Assembly: GCA_910586275.1 (NCBI GenBank)
Contig: CAJUIM010000077.1
Location: 1-17,724, forward strand
From: an uncultured Lachnospiraceae bacterium
GTDB taxonomy: Bacteria > Bacillota > Clostridia > Lachnospirales > Lachnospiraceae
DNA length: 17,724 bases
Reading direction: 5' to 3'
In this document: positions 16,201-17,724 of the stretch, one piece after another
Position numbering within the stretch: the stretch's first letter is position 1
Layout: the number at the start of each line of letters is the position of its first letter
Notes under the pieces: model-generated
Told to the model about the DNA's origin: nothing
Database searches by the model: none
The model's input: only the letters and a program-made list of their open reading frames with translations
Translations under genes and position numbers: made by a program

Positions 16201-16530
16201 GTGGATGCTTTCAACAAGGATGATACGCCGGTATTCTGTATTTCCCTGAAAGCGGGAGGGACAGGCCTGAATCTGACGGCGGCGGATGTGGTCATCCATT
16301 ATGACCCATGGTGGAATCTGGCAGTGCAGAATCAGGCGACCGACCGTGCCCACAGAATCGGACAGAAGAATGTGGTCAATGTCTATAAACTGATTGTGAA
16401 GGGGACGATAGAAGACAATATCGTTAAGCTGCAGGAACGAAAGAAGGAATTGGCAGAGCAGGTGCTGGGCGGCGAGGGGATGGGAAGCGGAAGCTTTACG
16501 AAAGAAGAATTGCTGGAACTGCTGCAGTAG
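13234..16530 (+). CDS. SWIM zinc-finger SNF2-family DNA helicase/translocase
   Basis: The 1098-residue protein is a superfamily-2 ATPase that probably moves along double-stranded DNA or remodels protein-DNA or polymerase complexes. An N-terminal SWIM finger has C71-x-C73-x9-C83-x-H85. A long middle region corresponds to the bacterial SNF2-associated domain. The motor starts near 640: Walker A DDMGLGKT (K666), IVAPASLVFNW, motif II D762-E-A-Q, LTGTPVENRLSELWSIFDYL and LRRLKKDVL. The second lobe has LLFSQFTSMLDRI, SLKAGGTGLNLT and the arginine-finger motif ATDRAHRIGQ (R1038, R1041). All motifs are intact, and the length fits clostridial members of this COG0553 group. The start has AGAGG (13221-13225) eight bases upstream. 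It has its own promoter and appears monocistronic. Stand-alone SNF2 proteins occur both as housekeeping genes and in defence islands; nothing around it indicates defence. Confidence 0.93.
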   Translation: MLTNNDIRRLTDSAVYMRGAGLYKHGDVDDFYVENIEDGEWYLGAKVMGGSKYDVEMIYDDKSAGLSHSFCSCPAFSNYGGLCKHCIAVLLEFIDYQEAHPLLFMDRLKGNGKKKLPAEAKRTETTPLIKELLVKNFMQKTFPVVHKDMYGKVRLEPYLTLSARQLEVEFRIGISKMYVLKDVFEFEKNMKDAVQYSYGKQLEFLHMKEAFAPESQKMADFLIRWAKKNAERFLSYYNYFNPYRQNYQKVRKLDLDARELEEFLEATEYREFYANCYGEGERKWKVTPDKPERKMTIEGKPEGIEVSVKKMLGFVGEKYILYFQEGLIYLVEREEVRSIEDFLLCMAQVPDYKAFIRREDVPVFCSQLLPELEKFYECSTKNFDVSEYLQPPVTFKIYLDMPQKDFITCRLFAVYGENGEEKYNLFGGEQDKNIGVRDIFKELETNQAVASYFNAYDEAGGMMALSGDEGKLYDLLAEGIPKMQEIGEVFVSDALKRIHVMPAPKVSMGISLAGDMLELSVSTGDMPMEQLAEILSRYDRKRKYYRLKNGSFVDVEDGELGILARLKDEMCISDRQMKQDHIVLPKFRALYLDGELKANPAFGAVKDRNFKELVRNMKTVEDNDFEIPPSLDDIMREYQKKGFLWIKTLKSNGFGGILADDMGLGKTLQVIAFLLSEYIDAAPQENKRCLIVAPASLVFNWSSEIERFAPALHVKTVTGTAAERKEIILDSGERDILLTSYDLLRRDIESYEGIRFYCQVIDEAQYIKNHNTQAAKAVKEIEAGFRLALTGTPVENRLSELWSIFDYLMPGFLYAYQRFRESIEIPVVQGGSEEAMKKLQKLIGPFVLRRLKKDVLKDLPDKLEENMYAKLEGEQQKLYDAHVQRMRMMLDKTSEEEFRTSKIQILAELTKLRQICCDPALIFENYKENSGKMDLCMDLVHNAVNGGHKLLLFSQFTSMLDRIKAVLDREGIGCYMLTGATPKEKRVKMVDAFNKDDTPVFCISLKAGGTGLNLTAADVVIHYDPWWNLAVQNQATDRAHRIGQKNVVNVYKLIVKGTIEDNIVKLQERKKELAEQVLGGEGMGSGSFTKEELLELLQ

Positions 16531-16541
16531 AGCGAAAGCGC

Positions 16542-16596
16542 GTCCGAATAGAAACATCGTTTCTGACGCGGGCTGCGGATTAAGTGAATGATATTG
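16542..16596 (+). repeat. Intergenic element, copy A
   Basis: This 55-nt stretch, 12 nt after the SNF2 stop codon, matches the minus strand of 17632-17687 at 44 of 56 alignment columns, with one single-base gap. Shared blocks include GTCCGA, ACATC, CTGACGC, GGCTG, TTAAGT and AATGA. Part of it also forms a local hairpin (16539-16544 with 16565-16570, and 16550-16555 with 16559-16564). Copy B lacks that pairing and no T-run follows, so it is not scored as a terminator. Confidence 0.75.
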
Positions 16597-16643
16597 CCAA
16601 TAACAAATTAAGGATTTTTTGGATAAATTTAATAATTTATACC

Positions 16644-16673
16644 TTGTAATATCTTCTTTTCTTTGTATATAAT
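16644..16673 (+). promoter_or_regulatory. Sigma-A promoter of the alarmone synthetase gene
   Basis: TTGTAA (16644-16649) and a perfect TATAAT (16668-16673) are separated by 18 nt, within an AT-rich stretch. Transcription would start near 16680, leaving a leader of about 215 nt before the ATG at 16896. Confidence 0.6.
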
Positions 16674-16679
16674 AAACAC

Positions 16680-16890
16680 GATGTTGCTGAATATTTATAT
16701 TTGTCATTGCAAGCACCGTAGCATGCCGCCGATGAAAACCGGGACGGCATCCGGCAGAAAGGCTGTGTTAAGGCATACTCCAAAAGGCTTAATGCGGCAG
16801 CGCTGCGGAAGGGGCGCAGCCGCCCCATGCTTTCCGGCCGGATGGAGCGGCGGTCTGTGACAAAAATTTACAGGAAGAATAAGGGCGGAA
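16680..16890 (+). other. Structured leader of relQ, no recognised riboswitch
   Basis: Several short stems are visible. ATGCCG (16723-16728) pairs with CGGCAT (16745-16750). GCAGCGCTGC (16797-16806) is a perfect palindrome. GGGGCG (16811-16816) pairs with CGCCCC (16821-16826) around a CAGC tetraloop and could extend to GGAA/TTCC. No T-run follows the GC-rich hairpin. An in-frame upstream ATG at 16827 overlaps the leader but lacks a ribosome site. I recognise no known riboswitch consensus. Confidence 0.4.
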
Positions 16891-16895
16891 AATAC

Positions 16896-17579
16896 ATGGA
16901 GAAAAGTGTGGGAAATATGCAGGAAATAAGGAATAGGGAACAGGTCGAGATGTTTCTGAACGGAAAGGACAGCATAGAGAAATTCCGGCGGACGCTTATG
17001 CAGTATGAGTGTGCCATGTTGGAGATTAAGACAAAGCTGGACGTGCTGAATACGGAACTGTCGCTGCAGAAGAGCCGTAATCCCTTTGAGACGATTAAGT
17101 GCAGGATAAAGTCTCCGGAAAGTATTTTCGGGAAGATGGAAAAGAATAATATTCCGATGACAGTGGAAGCTATGGAGAAATATCTGAATGATATAGCAGG
17201 AATCCGTGTCATCTGTTCTTTTCCCGATGATATTTATATGCTTGCCGACTGTCTGCTGGCACAGGACGACATAACCTTGGTGGCGCGCAAGGATTATATT
17301 AAGAAGCCGAAGCCCAACGGATACAGGAGTCTTCACCTGATTGTGGAAGTGCCGATTTTTCTGACGGATGAAAAGAAGCCTATGCGTGTGGAGGTTCAGT
17401 TCCGTACAATAGCCATGGATTTCTGGGCAAGCTTGGAACATAAGATGAAATATAAAAAGCATATTGATAAGGCGGAGAGCATTTCCAATGAATTGTTCTA
17501 CTGCGCAGAACTGATAGCGCAGTTGGACGGCAGGATGCAGCAGATACGGGAAAAAATTGAAGGGGCGCCGGAACTGTGA
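16896..17579 (+). CDS. relQ: RelQ-type small alarmone synthetase (GTP pyrophosphokinase)
   Basis: This enzyme transfers pyrophosphate from ATP to GTP or GDP to make (p)ppGpp, the stringent-response alarmone. The 227-residue protein has a single RelA/SpoT synthetase domain (about 64-185) and lacks the HD hydrolase and TGS/ACT regions of long Rel proteins. Motifs are SPESIFGKME, DIAGIRVICSF, KPKPNGYRSLH (N141 to H147), RVEVQFRTIAMDFWASLEHKMKYK (E166), then a C-terminal helix typical of RelQ/YjbM tetramers. ATG 16896 is chosen for AAGGGCGG (16881-16888), seven bases upstream; ATG 16827 in the same frame has no good site. The gene is transcribed alone from its own promoter. It is flanked by two inverted copies of a 55-nt element. 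RelP/YwaC is the alternative name, but the motifs and C-terminal helix fit RelQ better. Confidence 0.9.
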   Translation: MEKSVGNMQEIRNREQVEMFLNGKDSIEKFRRTLMQYECAMLEIKTKLDVLNTELSLQKSRNPFETIKCRIKSPESIFGKMEKNNIPMTVEAMEKYLNDIAGIRVICSFPDDIYMLADCLLAQDDITLVARKDYIKKPKPNGYRSLHLIVEVPIFLTDEKKPMRVEVQFRTIAMDFWASLEHKMKYKKHIDKAESISNELFYCAELIAQLDGRMQQIREKIEGAPEL

Positions 17580-17631
17580 CAGGATGTGGGAATGCAGCTT
17601 TTCTTTACCGGAGAACGGGGATGGGATTTTA

Positions 17632-17687
17632 CGATGTCATTAACTTAAGCCACAGCCAGCGTCAGGAATGATGTTTTTAACTCGGAC
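17632..17687 (-). repeat. Intergenic element, copy B, at the right edge
   Basis: The minus strand is about 79% identical to copy A (16542-16596), in the opposite orientation. Towards the window edge the minus strand continues with CCGGCG, a T-run and a GGCACT-TA-GGCACT direct repeat (17701-17714 on the + strand). The element probably extends past the edge. One minus-strand frame is open from the edge to a TAA at 17645-17647 and ends SELKTSFLTLAVA. Copy A has stops in the matching frame, so a conserved protein is unlikely. Confidence 0.7.
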
Positions 17688-17724
17688 CTTCGAAAAACGC
17701 CGGCACTTAGGCACTGTATTTTAG

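Noticed and set aside
13234..16530. SNF2 helicase as part of a defence system
   Set aside because: SWIM-SNF2 proteins occur in defence islands, but here it has its own promoter and sits between comEC and relQ with no nuclease, methylase or other defence partner.
16539..16570. Stem of 6+6 bp with a 5-nt bulge after the SNF2 gene as an intrinsic terminator
   Set aside because: No T-run follows, and the sequence is better described as part of repeat copy A.
1..17724. tRNA, rRNA, CRISPR array, transposase or phage genes
   Set aside because: No cloverleaf, ribosomal, regularly spaced repeat or transposase signature was seen on either strand.

Overview
The window looks like chromosomal DNA of a Gram-positive anaerobe of the Clostridia, most likely a gut Lachnospiraceae. 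This rests on the protein types (ArgJ-type cyclic arginine pathway, WalRK-like kinase pair, GerMN lipoprotein, ComEA/ComEC, SWIM-SNF2 helicase, RelQ-type synthetase), the purine-rich Shine-Dalgarno sites and moderate GC. No 16S or other marker gene is present, so the family is an inference. Every convincing gene is on the + strand.

Layout. (1) 1-254: the last residues of a GH43 beta-xylosidase-like protein, then an intrinsic terminator. (2) 255-5756: a promoter and long leader, then argJ, argB and argD (ornithine synthesis by acetyl recycling), closely followed by an orphan membrane-anchored solute-binding protein with a low-complexity insert. argC, argF, argG and argH are not here. (3) 5757-6303: a small YdcZ/DUF606-type membrane transporter whose start codon lies inside a long near-perfect hairpin. 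(4) 6304-13097: a tight cluster of a ComEA-like DNA-binding lipoprotein, an OmpR-type response regulator, a HAMP histidine kinase, a double-GerMN lipoprotein and ComEC. DNA-uptake genes thus enclose a two-component system with its own lipoprotein. (5) 13098-16530: a monocistronic-looking SWIM/SNF2 helicase with its own sigma-A promoter. (6) 16531-17724: a RelQ-type small alarmone synthetase with a structured leader, flanked by two diverged copies (about 79% identical) of a 55-nt element in opposite orientations.

How the genes relate. The arg genes form one biosynthetic block: ArgJ supplies and recycles N-acetylglutamate, ArgB phosphorylates it, and ArgD transaminates the semialdehyde made by an ArgC encoded elsewhere. 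The comEA-to-comEC block has overlapping or short-gap genes and is probably one transcript. Its regulator-kinase-GerMN lipoprotein order recalls actinobacterial MtrA-MtrB-LpqB. The most unusual non-coding signals are the start-codon hairpin at 5800-5885, the inverted element pair around relQ, a Shine-Dalgarno-led 21-codon ORF abutting comEC, and a 9-nt periodic tract at the 5' end of argD.
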